A stretch of DNA of 64,000 nt, taken from contig NZ_JBEFNA010000004.1 in assembly GCF_040199715.1 (NCBI RefSeq), positions 1 to 64,000 on the forward strand. Direction: 5' to 3'. The first letter of the stretch is position 1. Every line of letters starts with the position of its first letter. This DNA comes from Fusobacterium sp. SYSU M8D902 (lineage in GTDB: Bacteria; Fusobacteriota; Fusobacteriia; Fusobacteriales; Fusobacteriaceae). Shown here piece by piece: positions 16,311 through 26,030 of the stretch. Both the position numbers and the translations under genes were made by a program. The notes below the pieces were generated by a model. The model saw only the letters and a list, made by a program, of their open reading frames with translations. It had not been told where the DNA came from and did no database searches.

Positions 16311-17630
16311 CTATTTTGAATACTTTGCTTTGTAGTTTTTTGCAAACTCTTTCATAAATGCAAGGAATATTCCTAACATTCCTCCAAGTACGATTCCTAT
16401 TGCTAAAAATAGTACCACTGGTTTTTCAGTCTTAACCTCAGTTACTGGTGAAGCAATTTTTATCATATCTGAGTACTTTGCATTTACATATTCTTCATTT
16501 ATTTTGTTTAATTCATTTATTATTCCATTCAATTTAGTAGTGATCACATTTAATTTTTGATCAATTACTTTCTTCTGGTTTTCAGAAGGGTAGTTAACTA
16601 TCTCCTTCTCCTCTTGAAGTTTTTTGATAGTAAACTCTTTATCTTTAATCTGACTATTTACATTTAAATACTCATTGATTAAACCAGTATAATACTCATT
16701 CTCTGTATTTATCTTTATTCCAAACTCTCCTACATTAGGTACAACTATATTTCTATTAGTTGGTTTGTACTGCTCTAACATAGATTTAATAATTTGAGCT
16801 TTAGCTTGTAACTTCTCTTTTTCTAATCTTATCTCTCTAATTTCAGAGTCATATCTTGTCTCTCTCATTATCTTGTTCAAGCTTAACCCATGAACAGTGA
16901 AGTAAGAGTAGTAATCTTGTAACTCAACTCTCTCTAAACTCTCTAATTTAACTAATAACTCATTGAAAGAGTATCCCAATTTGTTTGAGATGTAGTTTTT
17001 CTTTGTCTCTGAATTGATATTGCTCTTTAATAGAGATATTCTATCATTTAAAAGTGTGTAGATATTATCATAGTCATAGTTTTTAAACTCTTCTACCTCT
17101 GCCACTGCATAGTTAGGTTTATACTTGTTTATAAACTCCTCTATTGAGTCAGTTGATAACTCCTCTAATATCTCCTTACTCTCCTTTGTACTTATCTTGT
17201 ATTGAGTAGGAGTATATGTCAATATCTCTCCATTCTTTAAAGCACTCTCTATTCTTGTCTCAGTCGCTTCTGGTATTATTCCCTCTACATTTATTTTTGT
17301 TTTAAAGTTTGATATACCATCTGCTTTTATCTTATCTTTATTCTCTATGTATACCTTATTTATTACATTCAATGGAATTATATTATCCTTAAAAAATACT
17401 GATCCATCTGGATTCTTTCCTCTCTCCATCTCTGGATAATTAAAACCTATTATTGTACTATTTATAGTATTTTCTCTATTATACAGATAACCCCCTACAA
17501 CTGATAATAGTGTTACCAATATTGTCGATATTAGTATTATCCCCTTGTGCTTTCCTAAAGTTCTGATGAGTTCCATTAAATCAATTTCATCCTCATCTTC
17601 ATAATACTTTCTCTCTTCTATCTGATTCAT
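16311..17630 (-). CDS. Wzz/Lpp-type chain-length determinant
   Basis: A 439-residue Wzz family protein that sets polysaccharide chain length. The N-terminal helix (about residues 30-50) follows DEIDLMELIRTLGKHKGIIL, the standard Wzz entry. A long, charged periplasmic coiled region fills residues 55-395. A C-terminal helix (PVVLFLAIGIVLGGMLGIF) has the Pro/Gly-rich character of the family. No kinase domain is attached. The ATG used has a GGATGGAGG site. It is flanked by a permease with its own promoter, so it is probably transcribed alone. Confidence 0.88.
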   Translation of the reverse strand: MNQIEERKYYEDEDEIDLMELIRTLGKHKGIILISTILVTLLSVVGGYLYNRENTINSTIIGFNYPEMERGKNPDGSVFFKDNIIPLNVINKVYIENKDKIKADGISNFKTKINVEGIIPEATETRIESALKNGEILTYTPTQYKISTKESKEILEELSTDSIEEFINKYKPNYAVAEVEEFKNYDYDNIYTLLNDRISLLKSNINSETKKNYISNKLGYSFNELLVKLESLERVELQDYYSYFTVHGLSLNKIMRETRYDSEIREIRLEKEKLQAKAQIIKSMLEQYKPTNRNIVVPNVGEFGIKINTENEYYTGLINEYLNVNSQIKDKEFTIKKLQEEKEIVNYPSENQKKVIDQKLNVITTKLNGIINELNKINEEYVNAKYSDMIKIASPVTEVKTEKPVVLFLAIGIVLGGMLGIFLAFMKEFAKNYKAKYSK

Positions 17631-17702
17631 AGCTCCTCCATCCTTCATATGTTTTGTCGTTCTCTTTATTATACTTCTTTTTTACGTTTTTTACAAAACA
17701 TT

Positions 17703-19049
17703 TTATAATTGTCTTACTAAATTTTTCTCTTTTCTCCCCAAATAACTTAAAGCAATGATGATAACTACTCCACAGATTCCTAAATATAGGAAAGTCATTA
17801 AATTCTGTAACCCTCCTAATATTATTATTAACGATCCTACAGTAGCCACTACAGGTATTATCATACCTCTTACCATACTATCTATCTCCCCAGCTCTATA
17901 TAGCTTGATTACATAGACATACAGTATAATATAGATAATATAACTTGCTACTATTGGTATCTCTGAAATATCTGAATTAGGTATAAGCTCATATTTTTGA
18001 ACTATGTAGTTTATAACTATGTATACTAACGATATTATTCCAGCTACTCTTGCTGAACACTTTGGAATGTGATGCCCCTCTTCTAAATAACCTACCTTGT
18101 CAGCCATTGGGAACATATCTCTAATAGCTAATATATATGGCATTCTTAAAAATCCTAATGTAAATCCATTCAATGATCCCAATACAGATAGGATTACAAA
18201 TATTAAAAATACCTTTGCTCCACCAGCACCAAATAGTATAGTCACAGCCTCATTTACATGAGCATCTCCTAGCTCCATTATCTTCTGTGGTCCAACTAAG
18301 ATACTAACTCCTACAAAATATGCAACATAGGCAAATAGTACAAATATTGGTCCAAACACTAAAGCTATTGGTAGATTCTTCTTAGAATCCTTTATCTCAT
18401 GTGAGATTGATGTAGCTACTACCCAACCATCATATGAGAAGGCTATTGGTGATAACGCTCCTAACCAAGCCATAGAGCTTCCAGCTGTTGATACAACATC
18501 TGAATTAGTTATTAGCTTGGGATCTCCATAGATAAAACCTGCAACTGCTAAAACACCTATTAAGATAACCTTAGATACAGTGGCAAAGTTTTGAAATGCT
18601 CCACCCAATAGAGCTGAAAAATAGTTTATTCCAAAACAAGTTAAAAATGCTATTCCACCTATAACTCCTAATCTCTCTGGTGTAGCTTCCCAACCCATAA
18701 GCATACATAGATATACTCCTACTACCCAAGATACAACACTAAGTATTGCAGGAAAATATATAAATACTTGAAACCACCCAAATGCTCCAGCAGCCTTTGG
18801 ACTCACATACTCCTCTACATATGTTATTAATCCTCCAGGCTTTGTTGTCCTAGATGCTAATAGGGCTATAGTTAAACTCCCGAATATTATCCCTACTGCT
18901 GCAATTACGAATATTAATACACCCTTTAATATGCTTCCATTAGTATAAACTAATATATTGTCACTCTTAAAAAATATCCCTGAACCTATTACTATTCCTA
19001 CGATCATAGTAATAGCCGTAAACAACCCATACTCTTTTTCTTTGTTCAT
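17703..19049 (-). CDS. APC-family amino-acid permease (SteT/LAT-like)
   Basis: A 448-residue inner-membrane transporter with about twelve helices. GIVIGSGIFF in helix 1 is the APC substrate-binding turn. SPIAFSYDGWVVATSISHEI in helix 6 with KDSKKNLPIAL matches the L-type/SteT serine-threonine exchangers. The exact amino acid is not readable. A promoter lies immediately upstream (TTTTCA-N17-TATAAT), so it is an independent unit inside the polysaccharide region. Confidence 0.86.
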   Translation of the reverse strand: MNKEKEYGLFTAITMIVGIVIGSGIFFKSDNILVYTNGSILKGVLIFVIAAVGIIFGSLTIALLASRTTKPGGLITYVEEYVSPKAAGAFGWFQVFIYFPAILSVVSWVVGVYLCMLMGWEATPERLGVIGGIAFLTCFGINYFSALLGGAFQNFATVSKVILIGVLAVAGFIYGDPKLITNSDVVSTAGSSMAWLGALSPIAFSYDGWVVATSISHEIKDSKKNLPIALVFGPIFVLFAYVAYFVGVSILVGPQKIMELGDAHVNEAVTILFGAGGAKVFLIFVILSVLGSLNGFTLGFLRMPYILAIRDMFPMADKVGYLEEGHHIPKCSARVAGIISLVYIVINYIVQKYELIPNSDISEIPIVASYIIYIILYVYVIKLYRAGEIDSMVRGMIIPVVATVGSLIIILGGLQNLMTFLYLGICGVVIIIALSYLGRKEKNLVRQL

Positions 19050-19084
19050 CTCTTTTCTCCTAACTAAATTTGTAATATTTTACT

Positions 19085-19113
19085 ATTATACTACATGTTT
19101 CTGTTATTGAAAA
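19085..19113 (-). promoter_or_regulatory. Promoter of the APC permease gene
   Basis: On the minus strand TTTTCA (19108-19113) and a perfect TATAAT (19085-19090) have a 17-bp spacer. A TTAGGAG site precedes the ATG. Confidence 0.55.
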
Positions 19114-19129
19114 GATTTTTCATACATTT

Positions 19130-19408
19130 TTATAACACAAATATTAAACTTTTTGTATATATTGAAATCTTTCTCTCACTTTGTTTGTATATAAAACTAT
19201 TATTGTCCTTATATTTGTAAATTGTACTTCTACTCTTACCTGTAATCTTCATTGCTGTTTCAATTGTAACCCATAGTCCATACTTTTCCACTAATTCATT
19301 CATTAAATCCTTTTCAAAGTCACTACTGTTCTCTAATTTCTTTTTCAAATATTCCTCACACTCACTTTTATATTCATTTTTACTTTTAAAATCATTATCT
19401 CTTGGCAT
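19130..19408 (-). CDS. Small HTH protein of unknown role
   Basis: A 92-residue protein. The first half is a charged helix (residues 10-40). The second half contains a helix-turn-helix of excisionase/MerR-like look: VTIETAMKITGKSRSTIYKY. The phrase SRSTxYKYKD also occurs in the ACT-domain regulator at 39 kb, so the two share an HTH type. It probably binds DNA. A 10-bp inverted repeat (CAGTTATTAC at 19434-19443 and its complement at 19536-19545) lies upstream and could be its operator. Function is unknown. Confidence 0.6.
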   Translation of the reverse strand: MPRDNDFKSKNEYKSECEEYLKKKLENSSDFEKDLMNELVEKYGLWVTIETAMKITGKSRSTIYKYKDNNSFIYKQSERKISIYTKSLIFVL

Positions 19409-19560
19409 ATCATCACCCCTAAATATATTTTATCAGTTATTACAGTTAAGTATGATCTATATTTATATATTATTACTTTTTAAAGGATTTGTAAAGAGTT
19501 ATTTTTAATATTTTTCCAGTAAGTGAGATTAAATGGTAATAACTGGGATTTAGGAAGAAA

Positions 19561-19590
19561 AATAACCCCAATTTTTATTTTGAGGTTATA
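19561..19590 (-). terminator. Terminator of the polysaccharide operon
   Basis: ATAACCTCAA/TTGGGGTTAT stem (one G-U pair) followed on the minus strand by five U, 15 bp after the DUF1015 stop codon. It marks the end of the long transcription unit. Confidence 0.75.
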
Positions 19591-19605
19591 GTTTTTATTC
19601 TCTAA

Positions 19606-20652
19606 CTATTTAAAAGTATTAAATACTAAAAAAGAAGGAAACTTAGGTTTAAAATAAGTTGATTTTGGTGGCATAATATTTCCATTTTCTATTGTTTTCA
19701 TAAATTCAAATTTATCCATAGCTGCTGTTTCTAAATAAATATCATTAGTTTCTTGATTTAACAATTCTTTTTTTAATTCTTTTATTGATAAAAATTTTAC
19801 ACCATCATCCTTAAAAATTCTAAAAATATCAGATATTACCTGTGTATTTAATCTATATATATCATTATTTGAAAATAAATCTCCAGAAATTTCTAATAAT
19901 TTAAAAGTTAAAATATTTTTTTTATAATATAATCTAACTTCACCTTTTTCTAATTTTTTAGTATTATCCAACATAATAAATTTATTTTTGATTTTTTCTA
20001 TTATTTCTAAATACTTTTCTTGAGTTATATTTTCTATTTTTCTAGGAATTGCTTCTATATTTATTTCTTCCATTTCATAAATACAACTCATTACAGTCTC
20101 TTTTTCAAAATATAGAGAGGTACTATATAACCTATGGTGTCCATCAGCTATATAAAAATGTTCGTTTTCTTCTAATTTTAAAATAATATCTTTTGCTTTT
20201 TCTTGAGAATACACATATAATTTCAATTCTTCTTTTTCTATTTTATATTCTTCTTTATTTTTATCAACAAATTCTTCTAAATTTAATTTTTTATTATGTA
20301 ATAATATCACTGGATTAGCTTCTGAATTATAATTATGAAAGTTACTTAACATCCTTTGAATAACATCAGATAATACTAATTCATGACATAATATTTTTTT
20401 CTCTTTATAATCTTTAATTAAAATATTACATATAACTCCCCAAGAATTTTCTAATTTAAAAATTACAACAACATCTTCAAATCTTTTGATTTTATCTTGA
20501 TTGAGAACTTCTTTTAGTTCTTTATTTAAAAATAAAGTACTATCATTAAAAGCTATTTTATTATCTTCTACTCTTGCTAAATTTATATAATCATTTGGAT
20601 AAAAATTCCCACTTATATTTAAATAAGCAGTTTTTAAACTTTTTAACTTCAT
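19606..20652 (-). CDS. DUF1015-family protein, possible serine kinase
   Basis: A 348-residue protein, shorter than the usual 400-residue DUF1015. Family marks are FYIADGHHRLYS (DGHHR at residues 170-174) and the C-terminal GNIMPPKSTYFKPK. DGHHR is also the catalytic-type motif of ParB/sulfiredoxin-fold SerK/SbnI kinases, which phosphorylate free serine. It is 2 bp downstream of a cytidylyltransferase/CobD-like fusion, so I infer it supplies O-phosphoserine to that enzyme. The domain family is solid; the kinase role is a hypothesis. It is the last gene of the polysaccharide operon. Confidence 0.7.
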   Translation of the reverse strand: MKLKSLKTAYLNISGNFYPNDYINLARVEDNKIAFNDSTLFLNKELKEVLNQDKIKRFEDVVVIFKLENSWGVICNILIKDYKEKKILCHELVLSDVIQRMLSNFHNYNSEANPVILLHNKKLNLEEFVDKNKEEYKIEKEELKLYVYSQEKAKDIILKLEENEHFYIADGHHRLYSTSLYFEKETVMSCIYEMEEINIEAIPRKIENITQEKYLEIIEKIKNKFIMLDNTKKLEKGEVRLYYKKNILTFKLLEISGDLFSNNDIYRLNTQVISDIFRIFKDDGVKFLSIKELKKELLNQETNDIYLETAAMDKFEFMKTIENGNIMPPKSTYFKPKFPSFLVFNTFK

Positions 20653-20654
20653 AA

Positions 20655-22469
20655 TTATCTACCATCCATAAAAATCTCTTTTATTGCATTTATAAAATAA
20701 TTATTTTCTACAGTAGTTTTTACAGCTATTCTTATATAATTATCATCTATTCCATTTTTATTTTTTAAATCTTTTATTAGTATTTCATATTTATCTAATA
20801 ATATCTCTGCTAAATCTTTAGAACTATATTTTTTTAGTATTCTAATTAATAGGTAATTAGCTTCTGATGGATATACCTCTAACTCTTCTATTTTTTCTAA
20901 TTCTTTTATAAAATTATTTCTTGCTAGCTTAATCTCTTTTAAAGCTTTAATATATCCTTTTTGATATTTTCCAAAAATTTGCATATAATACTCTGCAAAA
21001 GAATTTATATTCCAAATATTAACTTCCTTCTTTAATTTATTTATTATTTCTTCATTACTAGATGCAACTATCCCCAATCTTAATCCAGGAACTCCATATG
21101 ATTTTGAAATACTTTTTACAACTATTAAATTTTTATATTTCTCCAAAATATCATCTTTTAACAAACTTGGATCTTCTTCGCTAGAAAAATCAACAAAAGA
21201 TTCATCTATAATTATTTGAATTTTGTTTTTTTCTCCCCATTCTAAAATCTCAAATAATCCATTTTTTTCTATATAATTTCCAGAAGGATTGTCAGGATTT
21301 ATTAAAATTAAATTATCTATTCTTTTATCATTAAAGTAATTAATTATATCCTTACTAGAATATCTAAATCCTATCTTAGTTGGATAATAAGCTTCTATAT
21401 TATCCTCAAAATATCTATTTGGGTATTCTTCAAAAGTAGGTCTTATAACCCCTAATTTACCTTCTATTGCATTTAATAAACCTTTTATTAATTCTGCAGC
21501 ACCATTTCCTATTACAACATATTTTTCTTCGATATCAAAATATTTACTTGCTAATAAATTATTAACTTTTAATCCTGATGGATATTGGGCTAGTAATACT
21601 TCAAAATTTCTCTTTATCTCATCCATCATTTTTTTAGGTGGAAAATATGGGTTTACTAGATAACAATAATCTAAAAGATTAGGATATCTCCAAAATCCAC
21701 CATATCTTTTTTCAAATTTATTTAGTTTTTTATTTTCAGCAAATAAACTCTCTGCAATATCTAAATCTTGTTTATCGTCTATTTCATACCATTTGATATT
21801 TTTTATTATTAATCCTTTTAATTGATTTGGAATAATCTTTATAACTGTTTCGAAAACTGTTTCATAATATTGGTCTGTTCCTTTTGATTTTATATATGCC
21901 TCTAAAAATGGAATATAATATTTTGAATTAAACTCTTTGCTTAATTTATAAATATTTATCGTTTTATAATATTTATCAGTTTTATCTATTCCAAATTCTT
22001 TTGATGATGTAAAATTTACAATATTGTTGTCTTTATCTAACTCTACACATGTTCCATCCATCCAAAGTTCATAAGGTGAAACTGCTGCTAAGTTTTTATC
22101 TGAACTAGATATTATTTCATCCAAAATCTCACTTTCAAATATTAAATCAGATTCAATTAATAAAATATCATTTTGAACCATTTCATCTTTTACTAATGAT
22201 AAAGAATAAATATTATTTGTCTGATCATAAATTTCATTATTACAAAATTTTATTTTTGTTTTTAACGATAATTTTTCGATATAATCTTTCAAAATATTTT
22301 CTTTATATCCAGTAACTACAATTATTTCATCTAATTTATATTTCTCTAATTGATTCAAAACTCTTGCAATTAATGTTTCTCCGTTTACTTCAACCATACA
22401 TTTAGTTTTATTTTTAGTAATTTTTTTTAATCTGCTTCCCATTCCCGCAGCCAAAATTATTGCTTTCAT
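20655..22469 (-). CDS. Cytidylyltransferase fused to CobD/HisC-like PLP enzyme
   Basis: A 604-residue fusion. Residues 1-245 form a LicC/PntC-type nucleotidyltransferase: AAGMGSRL at 7-14, NNIYSLSLVKDE near 85, ESDLIFE near 106, MDGT at 137-140 and WYEIDDKQDL near 228. Residues 255-600 form a class I PLP domain closest in look to threonine-phosphate decarboxylase CobD: NPDNPSG at 391, DESFVDF at 422, Schiff-base lysine K456 in SISKSYG and R464 in GLRLG. A phosphoserine decarboxylase plus CTP transferase would yield CDP-ethanolamine. The domains are certain; substrates are inferred. A phosphonate (PntC) role is less likely because no PEP mutase gene is seen. Confidence 0.8.
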   Translation of the reverse strand: MKAIILAAGMGSRLKKITKNKTKCMVEVNGETLIARVLNQLEKYKLDEIIVVTGYKENILKDYIEKLSLKTKIKFCNNEIYDQTNNIYSLSLVKDEMVQNDILLIESDLIFESEILDEIISSSDKNLAAVSPYELWMDGTCVELDKDNNIVNFTSSKEFGIDKTDKYYKTINIYKLSKEFNSKYYIPFLEAYIKSKGTDQYYETVFETVIKIIPNQLKGLIIKNIKWYEIDDKQDLDIAESLFAENKKLNKFEKRYGGFWRYPNLLDYCYLVNPYFPPKKMMDEIKRNFEVLLAQYPSGLKVNNLLASKYFDIEEKYVVIGNGAAELIKGLLNAIEGKLGVIRPTFEEYPNRYFEDNIEAYYPTKIGFRYSSKDIINYFNDKRIDNLILINPDNPSGNYIEKNGLFEILEWGEKNKIQIIIDESFVDFSSEEDPSLLKDDILEKYKNLIVVKSISKSYGVPGLRLGIVASSNEEIINKLKKEVNIWNINSFAEYYMQIFGKYQKGYIKALKEIKLARNNFIKELEKIEELEVYPSEANYLLIRILKKYSSKDLAEILLDKYEILIKDLKNKNGIDDNYIRIAVKTTVENNYFINAIKEIFMDGR

Positions 22470-22690
22470 AACTATCTCCCTAACTTTTTAAATTTTATTA
22501 ATTTAACTTCACATCACAATGAATTCAATCTGAATTTGTATAGTATTTTAACTATTAAAAATTATTTATCTTTCTATAACAAATTTTTTTCTAATTATAT
22601 TGTTAAGATAACTTAGTCTAATATAAAATTTATAATTACCAATTCTAAAAATATATTTATCTACTTAACACTAATAATTTCTCTAAATTT
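22470..22690 (-). promoter_or_regulatory. Intergenic gap with weak internal promoter
   Basis: The largest gap inside the polysaccharide operon (221 bp, very AT-rich). On the minus strand TTGTTA-N17-TTTAAT is a plausible sigma-70 promoter that could transcribe the fusion gene and DUF1015 gene separately. No coding frame or terminator hairpin is seen. The gap suggests that these two genes joined the operon as a cassette. Confidence 0.3.
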
Positions 22691-24142
22691 TTATAAAATC
22701 AATTTTTTTAAATAATATATATACTTACTTTTTATTTTTATTAAACATATTATATAAATTATCATCCCTAAACATATTATTAATAATGTATTAATAAATG
22801 TAAACTCTAATTTTAGTTTATATTTTGCTAAAATTAATATTATGAACATAACTATACTCGAAAACATATATTTAATACTTTCATTTACTAAATTTTTTAA
22901 AAATAAAATATTAAAAAAATAGTCTTTTACATATATTATTGTTATAATAAGTTTTATAAATTCTGCTAAAATTGTTGCATAAGCTGCTCCTAAAGAATTA
23001 AATTTTGGAATTAAGCTTAAGTTCAAAATAATATTAGCTAGCACACTAATTAATATTATATAAATCAAATTTTTTTCTTTTTTATTAGCAATTAAATACT
23101 TATTTGCTATTAAATCAGTTATTCCTACAAACAAAGGTAAAGGCGCAAATATTTTTATCAATAGACCTACCTTTATAAATTCTTTTCCGAAAAACCAAGG
23201 AACCAACATATCTCCAATTACAACTAATCCAACTACAATTGGAAATCCTAAAATCAGAACTATATTCACTCCTAATAATAATATACTTTGTACTTCTTGG
23301 TAATTTTTCTTTTCAATTTTATTAGAAAGAACAGGTAGTAATACTGTTGATATTGTTGTTATAATTGCTATTGCTAAAGTTAGTATTTTTTGAGCTTGTT
23401 CATAATAACCTAGTTCTTGATAACCACTTCCCAAAAAACCTAACATTATTCTATCAATTATTGTATAAAAAACAGTTATATAATAAGGAATTCCTAAAAT
23501 AAATGCTGGTTTTAAATGACAAATAATCTTTTTCAATGTTATCTCTTTTTTTGAAAAAGAAACATATTTTTTTATATCAATTAATATTATTAAATTACCA
23601 AGTACATTTGCGAACCCTATAATAAAAGTATATTTATATAAATCATTTGAACTTTTTACAAATAAAAATATTGTAACAATTGAAAAAATTTTAACAAAAA
23701 TATTTTTTCCTATACTCACTTCAAACTTTTCAATTCCCATATAAAACCAACTTGTTGCAAACGAAGCTCCAAATAACCCCACTGTTTGAATTAAATAAAT
23801 TTGTCTGTTTTCTTCTACAATATTAAACACAAAAAATAAATATATTAATATTACAATTAAAATAAGGATAAGTTGGGCTAGTATAATTTGAAAAAACAAA
23901 GAACTTCTTTTTCTTTTATTTTCTGATACAATTGCTATTTCTCGCTGTCCATACAATGGAAATCCTAAACTTCCAACTACCATAAAATATGTAGCAACTG
24001 ATAATGTATAACTATATATACCAATTTTTTCTGCTCCGAATACTTTAGAAACATAAGGAGTAGTTATTAAAGGAGTGATTATTATAAAAAATTGATATAA
24101 CATATTATATATATAATTTTTAAATATTTTTTTTCCATTCAT
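22691..24142 (-). CDS. Wzx-type polysaccharide flippase
   Basis: A 483-residue MOP-family flippase. It starts with the family's NYIYNMLYQFFIIITPLITT helix and VFGAEKIGIYSYTLSVATYF loop. About fourteen hydrophobic stretches follow, with IPKFNSLGAAYATILAEF near the C terminus. It moves the undecaprenyl-linked repeat unit of this operon to the periplasm for the EpsG-like polymerase. The DNA here is markedly richer in A/T than the capD end, as is usual for Wzx genes. Confidence 0.88.
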   Translation of the reverse strand: MNGKKIFKNYIYNMLYQFFIIITPLITTPYVSKVFGAEKIGIYSYTLSVATYFMVVGSLGFPLYGQREIAIVSENKRKRSSLFFQIILAQLILILIVILIYLFFVFNIVEENRQIYLIQTVGLFGASFATSWFYMGIEKFEVSIGKNIFVKIFSIVTIFLFVKSSNDLYKYTFIIGFANVLGNLIILIDIKKYVSFSKKEITLKKIICHLKPAFILGIPYYITVFYTIIDRIMLGFLGSGYQELGYYEQAQKILTLAIAIITTISTVLLPVLSNKIEKKNYQEVQSILLLGVNIVLILGFPIVVGLVVIGDMLVPWFFGKEFIKVGLLIKIFAPLPLFVGITDLIANKYLIANKKEKNLIYIILISVLANIILNLSLIPKFNSLGAAYATILAEFIKLIITIIYVKDYFFNILFLKNLVNESIKYMFSSIVMFIILILAKYKLKLEFTFINTLLIICLGMIIYIICLIKIKSKYIYYLKKLIL

Positions 24143-24154
24143 ATGATTATTCCT

Positions 24155-25123
24155 TTATTTAAATTTATTTTTTAAAATTTGTTTATAAATATTTTTCACA
24201 ATGAAAGAAAAAATAATAGTTAGTACTACAGTTATTAATACATTTAAATAAATGTTATTTCCATAAAAGTAATATTTTATCCAATCCCACACCAACATAT
24301 GATATAAGTAAATTTCAAACGAAATATTTCCTAAAAATTTTAAAATATAACTACTTAGTTTTATCTTTTTCATTATCATTCTTAAAGTTAATAAAAAGAG
24401 AGGAATAACAAGCATTTGCAATCCAACAGCATAATAATTATCTGATAGTGGTAATAATTTTATATTTTTTATCAAATATATTTCTCCTAATATTACTGTA
24501 GTGATCCAAGTTATAAAAATAAAAAATTTTATTATATTTTTTTCTTCTTTTTTAGAATTTTTTCCATAATACAATCCTATTAAAATACAAGATGTTGCTG
24601 TATACCACCATATTCCTATATCAAATAATACTGCTAATATAATATAAAAAATATATACTATTACATACAGTATTGTTTCATATTTGTTTAGATTTTTTTT
24701 AATAAAATATAAAATCACTAAAAAAATTAACAAATGCCATATATACCATAATATTGGATTTGACAATTTTATACCTAATAAGTACAATATAATGTCTTTA
24801 TATTCAATTTTAGAAATCATTAATTTATTTTGTAAAATACTTGATAAAAAATATAATATATCTGCTATTAAAAATGGTATATAAATATTGACAACTTTTT
24901 TAGAGATATAATTTCTTAAAGTTTTCCTTTTATTTAATGAAATTTCACTTCCAAAAGAACTATAATAAAAGAAAACTCCAACAGCAATACCACCACTAAT
25001 AATATACCAAATATTTGCCATAAAAGGTGCTATATGTCCTAACATAACTATTGTTGCCATAATCCCCTTTATTTGTAACATGTTTTCTTTTTCATCCATT
25101 CCTATTATTTTCTTATTATCCAT
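24155..25123 (-). CDS. Acyltransferase-3 family membrane O-acyltransferase
   Basis: A 322-residue integral membrane protein with about ten helices. The N-terminal block KGIMATIVMLGHIAPFM carries the conserved histidine, and later blocks include LWYIWHLLIFLVIL and SFEIYLYHMLVWDW. Family members O-acetylate polysaccharides or peptidoglycan. Context places its action on the repeat unit of this operon. The sugar and position are unknown. Confidence 0.82.
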   Translation of the reverse strand: MDNKKIIGMDEKENMLQIKGIMATIVMLGHIAPFMANIWYIISGGIAVGVFFYYSSFGSEISLNKRKTLRNYISKKVVNIYIPFLIADILYFLSSILQNKLMISKIEYKDIILYLLGIKLSNPILWYIWHLLIFLVILYFIKKNLNKYETILYVIVYIFYIILAVLFDIGIWWYTATSCILIGLYYGKNSKKEEKNIIKFFIFITWITTVILGEIYLIKNIKLLPLSDNYYAVGLQMLVIPLFLLTLRMIMKKIKLSSYILKFLGNISFEIYLYHMLVWDWIKYYFYGNNIYLNVLITVVLTIIFSFIVKNIYKQILKNKFK

Positions 25124-25139
25124 AAATACTCAAATACAT

Positions 25140-26006
25140 CTACTTTCTATTATTTTTAAATCTTAATATATACACTAAATATCCTGGGATTAATGTTAAT
25201 AAATTCATAAATCTATAATTTTTGTGAAAAAAATCTTCTTTTATTACAAAAGAAATACTTGTATATTTAATTAAATTAATAAATTTATTTTTCAATCGAG
25301 TGCTTAATTCTATTCTTTGTTCAAGAAAAGCACGATAACCTTTCGGATTGTTAGCAATAATCTTATTTATATTTTTAGTATATCCATCTTTTAAATAGTT
25401 ACATTTATATAAACTCTTATTAAAAAAAGATAACTTTCCCATTTTTTCTGTTTGATCATATAAATAATCTTCAGGAACAAATTTCTCACCATTAAATTTT
25501 GGAAAACTATAGTTTTTTATTATACTAGTTTTAAAAATAATAAAAGTATCTCCTTTTAATTTTTTGCTCTCATAAGCTTCTCTTAAAAAAAATATTTCTT
25601 TATCTTTTAAATTTGTAATAGTTATATCTTTTCCTTCATAAGTCATTCGTTTTGCTAATATACCAATTGCATCTATCTTTATTTTTTCCCATCTTTTTAA
25701 AATAGTTTCAACAGCATTTTCTACTAAACAATCATCAGAATCAACACAAGTAAATAATTCCATACTTGCCAACTTTACGCCTTCATTATGAGCCAATGCT
25801 TTTCCTGAATTCTTTTGATAAAAATATTTTATTTGAATCTTGTTCTCTTGAATAAATTTATTTATCAATTCTTTAGTATTATCAACTGAACCATCATCAA
25901 CAATAACCCATTCAAAATTTTTATTTGTTTGTTTACATAGTGAAAAATATAAATTTTCTATAATATATCCTCTATTATATGTTGGAGTGACTATTGTAAT
26001 TCCCAT
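25140..26006 (-). CDS. GT2-family glycosyltransferase
   Basis: A 288-residue GT-A enzyme. It starts GITIVTPTYNRGYIIENLY; VIVDDGSVDNT gives the nucleotide-binding aspartates near residue 37, and CVDSDD near residue 88 is the metal-binding DxD-like motif. It transfers one sugar from a nucleotide donor to the lipid-linked repeat unit on the cytoplasmic face. The donor sugar is not predictable. Confidence 0.87.
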   Translation of the reverse strand: MGITIVTPTYNRGYIIENLYFSLCKQTNKNFEWVIVDDGSVDNTKELINKFIQENKIQIKYFYQKNSGKALAHNEGVKLASMELFTCVDSDDCLVENAVETILKRWEKIKIDAIGILAKRMTYEGKDITITNLKDKEIFFLREAYESKKLKGDTFIIFKTSIIKNYSFPKFNGEKFVPEDYLYDQTEKMGKLSFFNKSLYKCNYLKDGYTKNINKIIANNPKGYRAFLEQRIELSTRLKNKFINLIKYTSISFVIKEDFFHKNYRFMNLLTLIPGYLVYILRFKNNRK

Positions 26007-26030
26007 AACTTCTCCTCTTTCTTTATCTTC

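Noticed and set aside
20655-22469. Phosphonate pathway (PntC-aminotransferase) reading of the fusion
   Set aside because: Known PntC fusions use a class V transaminase, whereas this PLP domain is CobD/HisC-like, and no PEP mutase or phosphonopyruvate decarboxylase gene is present. Kept only as an alternative.
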